This document shows positions 44,624 through 53,382 of a DNA stretch of 64,000 nucleotides, piece by piece. Position numbers and translations under genes: made by a program. The notes beneath the pieces are model-generated. The model did no database searches, was not told the origin of the DNA, and saw only the letters and a list, made by a program, of their open reading frames with translations. How positions within the stretch are numbered: position 1 is the first letter of the stretch; the number at the start of each line of letters is the position of its first letter. Source of the DNA: Pseudovibrio sp. Tun.PSC04-5.I4 (GTDB taxonomy: Bacteria; Pseudomonadota; Alphaproteobacteria; Rhizobiales; Stappiaceae); assembly GCF_900104145.1 (NCBI RefSeq), contig NZ_FNLB01000008.1, positions 186,001-250,000 on the forward strand. The letters run 5' to 3'.

Positions 44624-45613
44624 TTACAGATAGAAGTCAGCGTCAGGCAGTCGCCCGCCGATGATGGCCGGATTTTTCTCCGCCAGAATGGAATAGAACT
44701 GCTCCAGCTCCGCTTTGACCTCTTTTGCGCGGTCCGCAACCAAATGCGTATACGGAATAGACTTGGCGATGATCGGCGCCGGCAGCGTGATGCTTTCTGC
44801 GGCCACAGCAGCAGCTTCCTTCGGATTGGCCTTCACCCACTCCGTTCCGGTAATGCAGGCTTGGTGGAACCCATCAATCAACTCGGGTTGAGCGTTGAGC
44901 AGGTCTTCATGCACCATCGTTCCAGCCATAGGGAAACGCCCTGCGCCGCCCGTAACGGAGGCCCATTCATTCGCCAGATCGATAGACCTATGAATTGATT
45001 TACCCATCTGCTTGCCCTTGACCATGCCCGCTGTTGCGGCAGGTTCTGGCAAAACGCAATGTTTGATACGGCCAGACAACAAAAGCTGCAGCGCTTCAAA
45101 CGGTGTGCTCACATAATGGAGGGTGTAGTCTTTGCCTTCTGTCAGGCCGTTTTGTTCCATCACGCGACCAAACACCAGATCCGGCATATCATTGCGGAAG
45201 AACATGCCGATCTTCTCACCAGCGAGATCTGCGGGAGATTTGACTGCTTCATCATAGCTGAGCACGTAAAGCATGCCCGAACTCATGATATTGAGCATCT
45301 TCACCGGCAGCCCTTTATTGGCGAGGTTTGCAGCAACATAGGAGGGCGTACCTGCCAGTTTCCAGTCGCCGGAAATAAAGCCAGCGCGCAAGACATCAGG
45401 TGATTTGTAGACGGAGAAATCAACCTTATCAGTGAATTTAGAAAGCAAGCCTTTGTTGGCAATGTAGGATAAAACAACTGAAGGGCCGACAGGCGGACCA
45501 TAAAGAGAGAGGCTGGGACTTGCAGCATTTGCCATAAACGGCACCGCGCTTCCAAGTGTAGAAGCAGCAGCAAACCCGGCAGAATTCGTTAAAAATGAAC
45601 GACGTGTGATCAT
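44624..45613 (-). CDS. ABC importer substrate-binding protein, Tat-exported (NMT1/THI5-SsuA-like)
   Basis: About 329 residues from the ATG at 45611-45613 (MITRRSFLTN). The leader has a twin-arginine motif (TRRSFLT), then a hydrophobic stretch ending FMANA. The mature part (LSLYGPPVGPSVVLSYIANKG) resembles receptors for nitrate, sulfonate, aromatic or thiamine-precursor ligands. Tat export suggests folding or cofactor binding before export. GGAA precedes the start. It is the first gene of a four-gene operon ending in nnrS and is divergent from the DUF2478 gene. Confidence 0.83.
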   Translation of the reverse strand: MITRRSFLTNSAGFAAASTLGSAVPFMANAASPSLSLYGPPVGPSVVLSYIANKGLLSKFTDKVDFSVYKSPDVLRAGFISGDWKLAGTPSYVAANLANKGLPVKMLNIMSSGMLYVLSYDEAVKSPADLAGEKIGMFFRNDMPDLVFGRVMEQNGLTEGKDYTLHYVSTPFEALQLLLSGRIKHCVLPEPAATAGMVKGKQMGKSIHRSIDLANEWASVTGGAGRFPMAGTMVHEDLLNAQPELIDGFHQACITGTEWVKANPKEAAAVAAESITLPAPIIAKSIPYTHLVADRAKEVKAELEQFYSILAEKNPAIIGGRLPDADFYL

Positions 45614-45650
45614 TGTTTGTTTCCATCGAAACAGAGAAAGTAATCTCATA

Positions 45651-45666
45651 ATTCGCAAATGCGAAT
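45651..45666. promoter_or_regulatory. Inverted repeat, candidate operator of the ABC-NnrS operon
   Basis: Perfect 7-bp arms ATTCGCA/TGCGAAT around AA, 38 bp upstream of the receptor ATG. Centred where a repressor would block the minus-strand operon. The bound protein is unknown. Confidence 0.5.
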
Positions 45667-45722
45667 GAGTTGCATTTTCTATAAATCACGTTCTCCACGT
45701 CTTCTATTTGACTAATATCAAT

Positions 45723-45745
45723 AATATGAGGATAAAACTCATATT
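45723..45745. promoter_or_regulatory. Inverted repeat AATATGAG-N7-CTCATATT
   Basis: Perfect 8-bp arms with 7-bp spacer, about 110 bp upstream of the receptor start and 180 bp upstream of DUF2478. Arm spacing suits a dimeric regulator; the sequence is not the TTGAT-N4-ATCAA box of FNR/NnrR type. Confidence 0.45.
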
Positions 45746-45924
45746 AACAGAAAACTGCACGGCGACTTTCCAGCAAATACGCGAAAACTCTGCATGAATC
45801 GATGATTGTGCTCATTCGCCGCAGCAATAACCCTGCGTAGATCAAACTAGAATTATTGCAGTTTGATATGAGAGTTTTCACATAGCTGATATAAAAACGC
45901 CCGTGACCCCGAGGAAGGATTCTC

Positions 45925-46407
45925 ATGAAAATCGCTTACACGATGCCAAAAGGACAACTTGTGCTGACCGAGCTTTCCGAAAAGCTTCGGGAGCAGGGCA
46001 TACGAACCTGCGGTATTGTTCAAGCAGATACAGTGAATAAAGATCGGCACCGCTGTGACATGGAAGTGCGCGTCCTACCGGATGGCCCTGATATCTCCAT
46101 CACCCAATCACTCGGCAAGGAAGCATCCGGCTGCAGGCTCAACACATCCGCCCTCGCAGAAGCTGCAGGCGAAGTCGCACAGCGGGTCAATGGCACCTAC
46201 GATGTCTTTATTCTCAATAAGTTCGGTGAGCAGGAAGCCAGCGGAGGCGGTTTCCGTGATCTGATCGCTCAAGCGCTCGAAAATGGTGCAGCCGTGTTGG
46301 TGGGAACCAATGACATCAATGAGGATGCGTTCAAAGAATTTTCCGGCGGTATGGCTGTCCATATTCCACCAACTGTCTCTGATCTCAAAGCCTGGATCGA
46401 AAGCTAA
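45925..46407 (+). CDS. DUF2478 domain protein
   Basis: A 160-residue soluble protein. The start MKIAYTMPKGQ, the central CDMEVRVLPDGPDISITQSLG, the cysteine in ASGCRLNTSALAEA and VFILNKFGEQEASGGGFRDL define PF10649. This family is often encoded beside molybdate ABC importer genes and looks like an NTP-binding fold without a Walker A, but its function is unknown. GAGGAAGG lies before the ATG. It stands divergent from an ABC importer-NnrS operon instead of a mod operon. Confidence 0.85.
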   Translation: MKIAYTMPKGQLVLTELSEKLREQGIRTCGIVQADTVNKDRHRCDMEVRVLPDGPDISITQSLGKEASGCRLNTSALAEAAGEVAQRVNGTYDVFILNKFGEQEASGGGFRDLIAQALENGAAVLVGTNDINEDAFKEFSGGMAVHIPPTVSDLKAWIES

Positions 46408-46478
46408 TCTGCAATGCCCTTGGTGGTTGCGATTTGCCAGATGCCCATATCTGGCGCAATCACCAAATAGCACGAGGG

Positions 46479-47110
46479 TCACTCTTCAATTTTTTGAATT
46501 GCAAAGAGTTTGGAGGAGATGAGCTCACACCGCTGTTGGTCCTGGCCAAGGCGGAAAGACGTTTCAACAAAATCGATATGCCGGTGCGCAGCGTCTTCAG
46601 CCTTTGCGCTGTTCCGGTTCATGATCGCACGCCCAATTTCCTCATGCCGATCCAACAGCTGTTCTCCAGTCCCATCGATGGCACGCAGAAACTCGCGGTT
46701 ATAAAACACGCCTTTTTCGTCAGTTCATAGATGGAGGACATCATATGAACCAGCATCGCATTATGGCTGGCGTCTACGATAGAGGAGTGAAAGGCGATGT
46801 CGCTCTTCTTGGAGGCACTATCATCCCCGGCAGCCTGCGCCTCTGGCAGGTTAACCAGCAATTCCTCTATCCAGTCCAGATCCAGCTTTGTGGCGCGTTC
46901 GGCAGCCAAGCCCGCGGCGAACCCTTCCTGCACACGTCTGTACTCGAGAAAGTCATAGAACGCAGTCTGGTTACGGCTGATGAGGTTGATCAGCGCCGAG
47001 CTCATAGCCGCGCTGATCAAGGGTGCGATGAACGACCCCTGCCAGGATGAGGCCTTCTATCTGATCGGTTACAGAATCTACGACCGTATCATGGTCGATC
47101 GGTTCAAAAA
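46479..47110 (-). pseudogene. GntR-family (FadR/PdhR-LldR subgroup) regulator, broken
   Basis: Three pieces of one regulator are readable on the minus strand. Upstream is VDSVTDQIEGLILAG (~47030-47080), the usual N-terminus of the winged helix. The helix-turn-helix codons are then missing, and a second frame picks up at GSFIAPL and runs as LISRNQTAFYDFLEYRRVQEG through DIAFHSSIVDASHNAMLVHMM, the FCD ligand domain. At T5 46713-46717 the frame shifts again and continues GVFYNREFLRA...EEIGRAIMNRN to the stop at 46479. So the DNA-binding domain is largely deleted and the FCD domain is frameshifted. It precedes a TRAP importer that it probably once regulated. Confidence 0.82.
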
Positions 47111-47472
47111 GATAATTTACAGACCCCGTTACTCACACTTCCCAGCGAACCTTATTTCAATATTGGTAGGCATAATTTCCAAATCCGAAGGGAGGAAGAA
47201 CCAACCCATGCTTTTGAAATTTCAACGCAAATTTACGTAGTAATGCGTTGTTTTGTTGTTCCTTTTCCAGTATCTGGCTATGAATTTCGCCATAACATAA
47301 GTAACTAGACGCCAAGTAATACCTCATTAGCCAAGCAGAAAAGCGGTGAATCTCATCAAATATATCAGCCAATAATATCCAGAGGTCAATATTATTTACC
47401 AGATATCGATTGCCTGAGAGGGCTGCACGATAACGTTATTTGCAACAGTTGAATATCCTTCTGGAGGAAACG
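47111..47472. other. Intergenic region upstream of the TRAP importer
   Basis: AT-rich and without a convincing gene; a 71-codon frame on the minus strand has no domain. It contains AATAATAT/ATATTATT at 47371-47396 (8-bp arms, 10-bp spacer), about 77 bp upstream of dctP, a possible orphan operator of the broken GntR regulator. In AT-rich DNA such a repeat can also arise by chance. Confidence 0.45.
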
Positions 47473-48525
47473 ATGAACAACTCAATTTTGAGCCTTGCTC
47501 TGGCCGCAACAGTACTTGCAGCACCCGCTGCAAATGCTGCGGACAAGCTGTTACTCAAAACACCAACGGCCTTCTCAACATTTCTACCGGGCCTCGGCAG
47601 TCCAATTCCGCGTATTGCCGAGCAGCTCAAACTGATGTCCAACGGCACCATCAAAATGAAGGTGTATGAGCCGGGCAAGTTGATTGCGCCCTTTGAGATC
47701 CTCGAAGCTGTTTCCTCTGGCAAAATAAATTCCGGTTACACAACAGCAGGCTACTGGGCCGGTAAAATTCCTGCTGCACCGCTGTTTTCTGCTGTTCCAT
47801 TTGGGCCGGAAGCTGGCGAATACGTCGCCTGGCTCTACTACGGCAACGGCCTTACCCTCTATCAGGAAATGTATGATCAGGCCGGCTACAACGTAAAAGT
47901 TCTGCCATGTGCTATCACCGCTCCGAAAACATCCGGCTGGTTCGCTAAGGAAATCAACTCCCCCGAAGATCTGAAGGGCCTCAAGATGCGCTTCTTTGGC
48001 CTTGGCGGTAAAGTTCTGGAGAAGCTGGGCGTTTCAACCTCCTTGCTGCCAGGTGGTGAGATCTTCCCGGCGCTGGAAAAAGGCGCGATTGATGCGGCAG
48101 AATTTTCCATGCCCGCGATTGATAGCCGCCTTGGCTTCCAAAAACTGGTGAAATACAATTATTTCCCGGGTTGGCACCAGCAGGCAACAGTGTTCGAACT
48201 GCTGATCAACAAAAAAGTTTGGAACAAAGCCAGCGACCAGCATCAATCAATTATTGAGAATGCTTGTAAGGCCTCTATGATTGACAGCTTAGCCGAAGGT
48301 GAAGCAATCCAGCACATATCAATGAACGATAACGTCAACAACCACGGTGTTCACATCATGCAGTGGTCCCCAGAAATGCTCGACATTTTTCGCACGACTT
48401 GGGACGAAGTTGCAAAAGAAGAATCTGCCAACGACGAGTTCTTCGCGAAGGTTTTAACTGACATGAACCAGTTCCGCGACGACTACAAAATCTGGAAAGA
48501 AAACGCATTCTTGCCACGCAAATAG
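47473..48525 (+). CDS. dctP: TRAP importer receptor (DctP/TakP type), probably for lactate or another 2-oxo/2-hydroxy acid
   Basis: A 350-residue periplasmic protein. The ATG at 47473 follows GGAGG, and the signal peptide ends ANAA. PGKLIAPFEILEAVSSGKINSGYTTAGYWAGK is typical of the TakP/lactate-binding subgroup, and LKGLKMRFFGLGG carries the conserved arginine that binds the ligand carboxylate. It pairs with the fused permease downstream. A remnant D-lactate dehydrogenase gene directly after the permease supports lactate as substrate; this is inference. Confidence 0.88.
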   Translation: MNNSILSLALAATVLAAPAANAADKLLLKTPTAFSTFLPGLGSPIPRIAEQLKLMSNGTIKMKVYEPGKLIAPFEILEAVSSGKINSGYTTAGYWAGKIPAAPLFSAVPFGPEAGEYVAWLYYGNGLTLYQEMYDQAGYNVKVLPCAITAPKTSGWFAKEINSPEDLKGLKMRFFGLGGKVLEKLGVSTSLLPGGEIFPALEKGAIDAAEFSMPAIDSRLGFQKLVKYNYFPGWHQQATVFELLINKKVWNKASDQHQSIIENACKASMIDSLAEGEAIQHISMNDNVNNHGVHIMQWSPEMLDIFRTTWDEVAKEESANDEFFAKVLTDMNQFRDDYKIWKENAFLPRK

Positions 48526-48593
48526 TATGATTTTTGGGAGTGGCTTCCTTTGAGGTCATTCTCATTTTTCCGAGGTGATACGACACTTACCTG

Positions 48594-50699
48594 ATGACCA
48601 TGTTGCCGCGTTGGCTTGCGAGAATGGATACTATGACTGAAGACCCTCAAGATGCCTCAGATCCAATCGAGCTTTTTGAAGAGATTCTTGAGCACAAAGA
48701 CTCAGACAAACAATCCATAGCAGTCGTCCTTGAGAGCGCTGTGAAGGGTGTTGGTCATGTGGTGATGTGGGCCAATCTGCTCCTGATTGTGGCAATTGTT
48801 TTCCAGGTAACAATGCGTTATCTCTTCAACAAGAACTTCCCCCAAATTGATGAGATCCAATGGCACTTCTACGGTCTTGTGACCATGGTTGGGATCTCGT
48901 ACGCGCTGGTGACAGATAGTCATGTGCGAGTAGACTTGCTGCATATGCAGTTAAACAAACGAACTCAGCGGTTTATTGAGATTGTGGGCATTCTGGCCCT
49001 GCTCACCCCGTTCCTGTATCTGATGATCGATCAGGGGTTCGATTATTTTCAGGAGAGCTTCCGCGTCAATGAGCGGTCCGCCAGCCCAACCGGTCTACCG
49101 GCGCGGTGGGCACTCAAAGCCGTCATCCCGATCAGCTTTATTTTACTTGCGATTGCTGCAATAGCTCGCCTCATTCATGACGTACACGCGATTTGGGTTA
49201 ACACCGAATCAGAACGCCAAGGCAAAGGCATTCGCCTCATTTTTGTTGCGTTTCTTTGTTTTGCCGTTGTCGCTTTCAGCCTCTCCTTCCTCGTCGAAAC
49301 GACAGAAGAAAAGCTCGTCATCGCCATGTTCCTGACATTCATCGCCCTGCTGTTCTCCGGTTATCCAGTTGCATGGGTGCTGGCGGGCGTTGGTGTTGCG
49401 TTCTGTGGCCTTGCCTACTTGTTTGACAATGACCTGATGGTCTGGACCGGCCTTGAAAGCACATTCACCGGCCTTGATTACCTGACACTTGGCGCAACCG
49501 TGAACCGTGTTTACGCGACAATGTCCAACGCTGTTCTTGTCGCCCTGCCGATGTTCATCTTCATGGGCCTGATGCTGGACGAGAGCGGTGTTGCTGAGCG
49601 CTTGATGAATGCCATGCAGAAACTGTTTGGCACGGTACGCGGCGGTCTCGCCATCACCGTTACGCTCATCGGCATCATCCTTGCAGCGTCCACCGGCATC
49701 ATTGGCGCCTCCGTTGTCTTGCTTGGTATTTTGTCCCTGCCAGCCATGATGCAGCAGAAATACTCCAAATCTCTGGCAGCTGGTGTGGTGTCCGCCTCGG
49801 GTACGCTTGGCATTCTCATTCCGCCATCCATCATGCTCGTTATCATGGCAGACCAGATGGCTCTGTCCGTGGGTGACCTGTTCATGGCAGCCGTGTTCCC
49901 CGGCCTCATCATCGGAATGCTGTACCTGCTCTACATCTTCATCATCGCATTGGTGAAACGCGACGTGGCACCAGTACCGGAAGGCGCAAAAGCTCCCGAT
50001 TGGAATGCGATCAAAGACGTTGCTCTGGCTGCATTGCCAACGCTGCTGCTGATCCTTGCGGTTCTAGGGTCCATCTTTGCGGGTCTGGCCACCCCAACAG
50101 AAGCCTCTGGCGTCGGCGCACTCGGTGCAACCTTGCTGGCACTTGGCTATCGCAAACTTACATTCCGCAAGCTGGTGAGCGTTTTAAAATCCACCTTCAA
50201 CACCACCGCCTACATCTTTGCCATATTCCTCGGCGCGACGATCTTCTCCTACGTTCTGCGGGAAATGGGAGGCGATGCGTTGATTGAAGATATGGTTGCC
50301 TCAACAGGCTTTGGGGCCAACGGAACAGTGATCTTCATCCTGTTCATCGTGTTCCTGCTGGGCTTCGTGTTGGATTGGATCGAGATTACCTTGATCGTTC
50401 TGCCACTAATGCGCCCGATCATCAATGGACTTGGTCTGGATATTAATGGCTTCGGCGCGATTGATGAGCCTGCCTTGATCTGGTTCGTGATCCTTGTTGC
50501 GGTGACGTTGCAAACCTCGTTCCTGACGCCGCCTGTTGGTTTTGCCTTGTTCTATCTCAAGGGCGTTTGCCCGCCAGAAATCAAGCTGACAGATATCTAC
50601 CGCGGCATCATTCCGTTCGTACTGCTGCAGTTGGTCGGCTTGCTGTTGGTGTACTACCTGCCAGCGCTGGCCACATGGCTCCCATCGGTCGCGTATTAG
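48594..50699 (+). CDS. dctQM: TRAP importer fused permease (DctQM)
   Basis: A 701-residue inner-membrane protein. The N-terminal part (~45-210) is a four-helix DctQ domain (MRYLFNKNFPQIDEIQWHFYG, DSHVRVDLLH). The rest (~225-700) is a DctM domain with the usual LGATVNRVYATMSNAVLVALPMF and PPSIMLVIMA motifs. Fusion of Q and M occurs in TakQM and related systems. The start at 48594 (MTMLP) has a weak RBS; 48633 (MTEDP) is an alternative. An AGGAGG overlaps the stop region and belonged to the next, now broken, gene. Confidence 0.88.
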   Translation: MTMLPRWLARMDTMTEDPQDASDPIELFEEILEHKDSDKQSIAVVLESAVKGVGHVVMWANLLLIVAIVFQVTMRYLFNKNFPQIDEIQWHFYGLVTMVGISYALVTDSHVRVDLLHMQLNKRTQRFIEIVGILALLTPFLYLMIDQGFDYFQESFRVNERSASPTGLPARWALKAVIPISFILLAIAAIARLIHDVHAIWVNTESERQGKGIRLIFVAFLCFAVVAFSLSFLVETTEEKLVIAMFLTFIALLFSGYPVAWVLAGVGVAFCGLAYLFDNDLMVWTGLESTFTGLDYLTLGATVNRVYATMSNAVLVALPMFIFMGLMLDESGVAERLMNAMQKLFGTVRGGLAITVTLIGIILAASTGIIGASVVLLGILSLPAMMQQKYSKSLAAGVVSASGTLGILIPPSIMLVIMADQMALSVGDLFMAAVFPGLIIGMLYLLYIFIIALVKRDVAPVPEGAKAPDWNAIKDVALAALPTLLLILAVLGSIFAGLATPTEASGVGALGATLLALGYRKLTFRKLVSVLKSTFNTTAYIFAIFLGATIFSYVLREMGGDALIEDMVASTGFGANGTVIFILFIVFLLGFVLDWIEITLIVLPLMRPIINGLGLDINGFGAIDEPALIWFVILVAVTLQTSFLTPPVGFALFYLKGVCPPEIKLTDIYRGIIPFVLLQLVGLLLVYYLPALATWLPSVAY

Positions 50700-50708
50700 G
50701 AGGCCGCA

Positions 50709-51682
50709 ACGACAAACACAGCGCTGATCCAGACTTTTTCAAGCTATCGTCGGACGTCGTAACGTTCTCAGCGTTCCCAAGAAAACAGAGCGGTTCCGCA
50801 AAGGGTTCCGCTCTGGTGCGTCCCGGCACCCTGCTGGAACAATGGAAGGTTCTGGAGGCCTGCGTTGCAGCGGATAAAATCGTCATCATGCAAGCCGCTA
50901 ATACCTGATTGACGGAGGGCTCAACGCCAAAGGGGACGTATGAGCGGGATGTGGTTTTGATCAAGCACCTTGGGACTGATCGACTCCCCATGTTCTTCGC
51001 TATCAAAGGCGCTGTTGATGCATATCTGAGCAAAATCAGTTTCTTGCCAAAGAACGTGACGGATCGGTTTATGCAGGGGTTGGCTCGTATATGGCCAGTG
51101 TTTTGCCAAAAATGAATGACCCTGTTTCGCCAACGCTACAAGCATCATCTGATCCTGAAAATGAGCGATGCTGGTATTGATGAAGCCGAGTAATTTTTGA
51201 AGCGCTTCTTTGACGAAGGCACAGGCGACTATTTTGCGAGAGATGGCGAAGAGGCGAAAATCGCAGCCTTGCATCGTTTTGCAGCGGCTGGCGCAGCAAT
51301 CCGTTATAAAGCCATTCATGAGGATGAAGTTGAAGACATCCTTGCGCTGGATATCGCGTTACGCAGAGATGATTGCAGTTGGTTTGAAAAACTTCCCGAT
51401 CACATAGAAGAGAAGCTGGTTCACCGTCTCTATTATGGGCATTTCATGTGTCATATTTTGCATCAGGATTACATCGTCAAAAAGGGTGTCGACGTCGACG
51501 CGCTCAAGCAGGAGATGTTGGAAATCCTAGATCAACGCGGCGCAGAATACCCAGTGGAGCACAACGGTGGCCACATCTACAAAGCCAAACCGGATCTGGT
51601 CGACTTCTATAAATTGGTAGACCCGACCAACAGTTTTAATCCGGGCCTTGGCAAAACATCCCACTGCAAGCACTATCATTGA
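50709..51682 (+). pseudogene. dld: Quinone-dependent D-lactate dehydrogenase (Dld), multiply broken
   Basis: Pieces in order match bacterial Dld: TNTALIQTF, AIVGRRNVLSVPKKTERFRKGFRSG, VRPGTLLEQWKVLEACVAADKIVIMQAANT, LGTDRLPMFFAIKGAVDAY, RQRYKHHLILKMSDAGIDEAE, and the C-terminal 160 residues (EDILALDIALRRDD, YYGHFMCHILHQDYIVKKGVDV, DPTNSFNPGLGKTS). Lesions: AGGAGG at 50698-50703 is followed by ACG (50709) where ATG is expected; an extra T in T5 50735-50739; loss of bases near 50815; a stop at 50906-50908 in place of Gly; an in-frame loss of ~250 codons removing most of the FAD domain; a shift near 51110; a stop at 51191-51193. The enzyme cannot be made. It is downstream of the TRAP permease with no gap, so it was once in that operon. 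Confidence 0.88.
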
Positions 51683-51706
51683 AGGCAGAGGAGGGGGTTC
51701 TTGCCC

Positions 51707-52705
51707 TCAGCCTCTCTTTGTGCTCTCGCGTGCTGAGACAGAGTACTTCAGATCGATAATCCGATCAGTCGGCATGCTCTCCTCGTTCTGCACCATGGCC
51801 CCCGCAATTCTGCCTATTTCCCGCAGGGGGGTGGAGATCGACGTAATGCTAGGAACTGTTTCCGAGGTAATGCCTAGATCGTTGAAACCGCAGATGCCTA
51901 AATCTTCGGGAACACGAATTCCACGTCGCTGACATTCGAACAAAACACCAATTGCCAAATCATCATTGTTGCAGAAGACCGCATCACATTCCGGGAAAGT
52001 GCTGGTCAGCTTACCAAACAACAGGGCCCCCAACTGGACGCTGGATGGTTTGTTGGTGACGGCGATGCTTTCAACACGCAGCTCGCCATGTGCCTTGATC
52101 GCTTTTTTGAAACCAACCAGACGCTTTTGGGACCGCGGATCCATCTGCGCGCCCATGAACCCGATGTTCTGGTAACCCGCGTCAATGAGATGCTGTGTTG
52201 CCTCTTCACCAGCTTGATCATGCGAAAAGCCAACGATCCTATCAATCGGATCGGAGTTGATATCCATAATCTGCACAATGGGAACACCAACATCTGCAAG
52301 CATCTTTTTGGTTTCAGCAGTCTGCTCGATGCCGGATAGAATGACGCCTGAGGGCGTAGGGTTCAAAAACGAACGCAGAATCCGCTCCTCTTCCAGCGGA
52401 TCATAATTGGTATGACCTATTTGCATGTTGAACCGGGATCCCTGCAAAGATTCGCTGATTCCACCCAACACATCGGTAAATACGTTGTTGGAAATGGATG
52501 GAACCATCACAACAATGGAGCTTGTCTTGCTCGATGCGAGTGTTGAAGCGGACTGATTTGGGACGTAGCCGAGTTTTTTCACAGCTGTTTCAACCTTGAT
52601 GCGCAGCGCATCCGATACCTTCTCAGGTGAGCGAAGAGCGCGGGAAACCGTGATTGCGCTAACTCCAGCTTCCTGTCCAACATCAACGAGCGTCGGTTTG
52701 GGCAT
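51707..52705 (-). CDS. gntR: LacI-family regulator, GntR gluconate-repressor type
   Basis: A 332-residue DNA-binding repressor. The N-terminal helix-turn-helix is TLVDVGQEAGVSAITVSRALRSPEKVS, followed by the hinge KLGYVPNQSASTLASSKTSS and a periplasmic-binding-like effector domain. The ATG at 52703-52705 follows CAGGAG with an 8-base T-rich spacer; the TTG before it is not needed. It is divergent from gluconokinase and a TRAP importer, with a perfect 20-bp palindrome between, the usual layout for control by gluconate. Confidence 0.88.
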   Translation of the reverse strand: MPKPTLVDVGQEAGVSAITVSRALRSPEKVSDALRIKVETAVKKLGYVPNQSASTLASSKTSSIVVMVPSISNNVFTDVLGGISESLQGSRFNMQIGHTNYDPLEEERILRSFLNPTPSGVILSGIEQTAETKKMLADVGVPIVQIMDINSDPIDRIVGFSHDQAGEEATQHLIDAGYQNIGFMGAQMDPRSQKRLVGFKKAIKAHGELRVESIAVTNKPSSVQLGALLFGKLTSTFPECDAVFCNNDDLAIGVLFECQRRGIRVPEDLGICGFNDLGITSETVPSITSISTPLREIGRIAGAMVQNEESMPTDRIIDLKYSVSARESTKRG

Positions 52706-52760
52706 CAAAAAAATCTCCTGTTTCTCAGCACCTGTTTAGATATTTCACTTACCGCTTGCA

Positions 52761-52780
52761 AAATGATTGCGCAATCATTT
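52761..52780. promoter_or_regulatory. Perfect 20-bp palindrome, candidate GntR operator
   Basis: AAATGATTGCGCAATCATTT is its own reverse complement with a central CG, as LacI-family operators usually have. It sits 55 bp from the gntR start and 34 bp from the gntK start, so one dimer could control both directions. Confidence 0.8.
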
Positions 52781-52814
52781 ATGGTGAAATTCTCTCAGGA
52801 GGAAAACTAGGGCC

Positions 52815-53345
52815 GTGGAAGATAATAAAAAATCAGTATTTGTCGTCATGGGTGTTTGCGGGGTTGGTAAAACTTCTGTGGCACGAGCCTTGGCTGCATG
52901 CCTCCCGGCATTTTATGTCGAGGCCGATGATTTTCATCCTGAAGACAATATTGAAGCGATGGGCCGAGGCCATCCGTTAACGGATGAAATGCGTCGGCCA
53001 TGGCTGAACGATCTCTCACAAGCGATTGTTGATCTAAACCAGCAAGAGGCCACACCGGCTGTTGTTGTTGCCTGTTCTGCACTCAAACGGGCTTACCGCG
53101 ATATTATTCGCAGTTATGTGCCTCATGTCTGCTTTATTTTCCTATCAGGAGAAAAAGAGCTTATTCGTGAAAGAATGCTAAACAGGCAAGATCATTTTAT
53201 GCCGCTTGAGTTACTCGACAGCCAAATGGAAACACTGCAGCCACCAACACAAGATGAGCTGCATATGAATATCGACGTGACTGGTACCAAAACAGAAATA
53301 ATCAATCGAGTTTTGCGCCAAATCATGCCGGAAGCTGTGGCCTAA
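52815..53345 (+). CDS. gntK: Gluconokinase
   Basis: A 176-residue cytoplasmic kinase that makes 6-phosphogluconate from gluconate and ATP. P-loop GVCGVGKTS (~13-21), substrate segment EADDFHPEDNIEAMGRGHPLTDEMRRPWL and lid motif CSALKRAYRDIIR are all present at normal spacing. The GTG start is inferred: the reading frame needs it to precede the P-loop, and AGGAGG lies 14 bases upstream. First gene of the gluconate operon with dctPQM. Confidence 0.92.
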   Translation: MEDNKKSVFVVMGVCGVGKTSVARALAACLPAFYVEADDFHPEDNIEAMGRGHPLTDEMRRPWLNDLSQAIVDLNQQEATPAVVVACSALKRAYRDIIRSYVPHVCFIFLSGEKELIRERMLNRQDHFMPLELLDSQMETLQPPTQDELHMNIDVTGTKTEIINRVLRQIMPEAVA

Positions 53346-53382
53346 CGCCACAAATACACTGAATACTCTTCAGGGAGGTACT

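Larger units (their letters stand above)
45614..45924. other. Divergent intergenic region with two inverted repeats
   Basis: Between the ABC-NnrS operon and DUF2478. It contains ATTCGCAAATGCGAAT at 45651-45666 (7-bp arms), inside a longer near-symmetry bounded by CTCAT and ATGAG, and AATATGAG/CTCATATT at 45723-45745 (perfect 8-bp arms, 7-bp spacer). Both are candidate operators; CTCAT and ATGAG recur in each. No gene is seen. Confidence 0.5.

Noticed and set aside
47157..47372. 71-codon minus-strand frame upstream of dctP
   Set aside because: No domain, overlaps the AT-rich control region and has no RBS.
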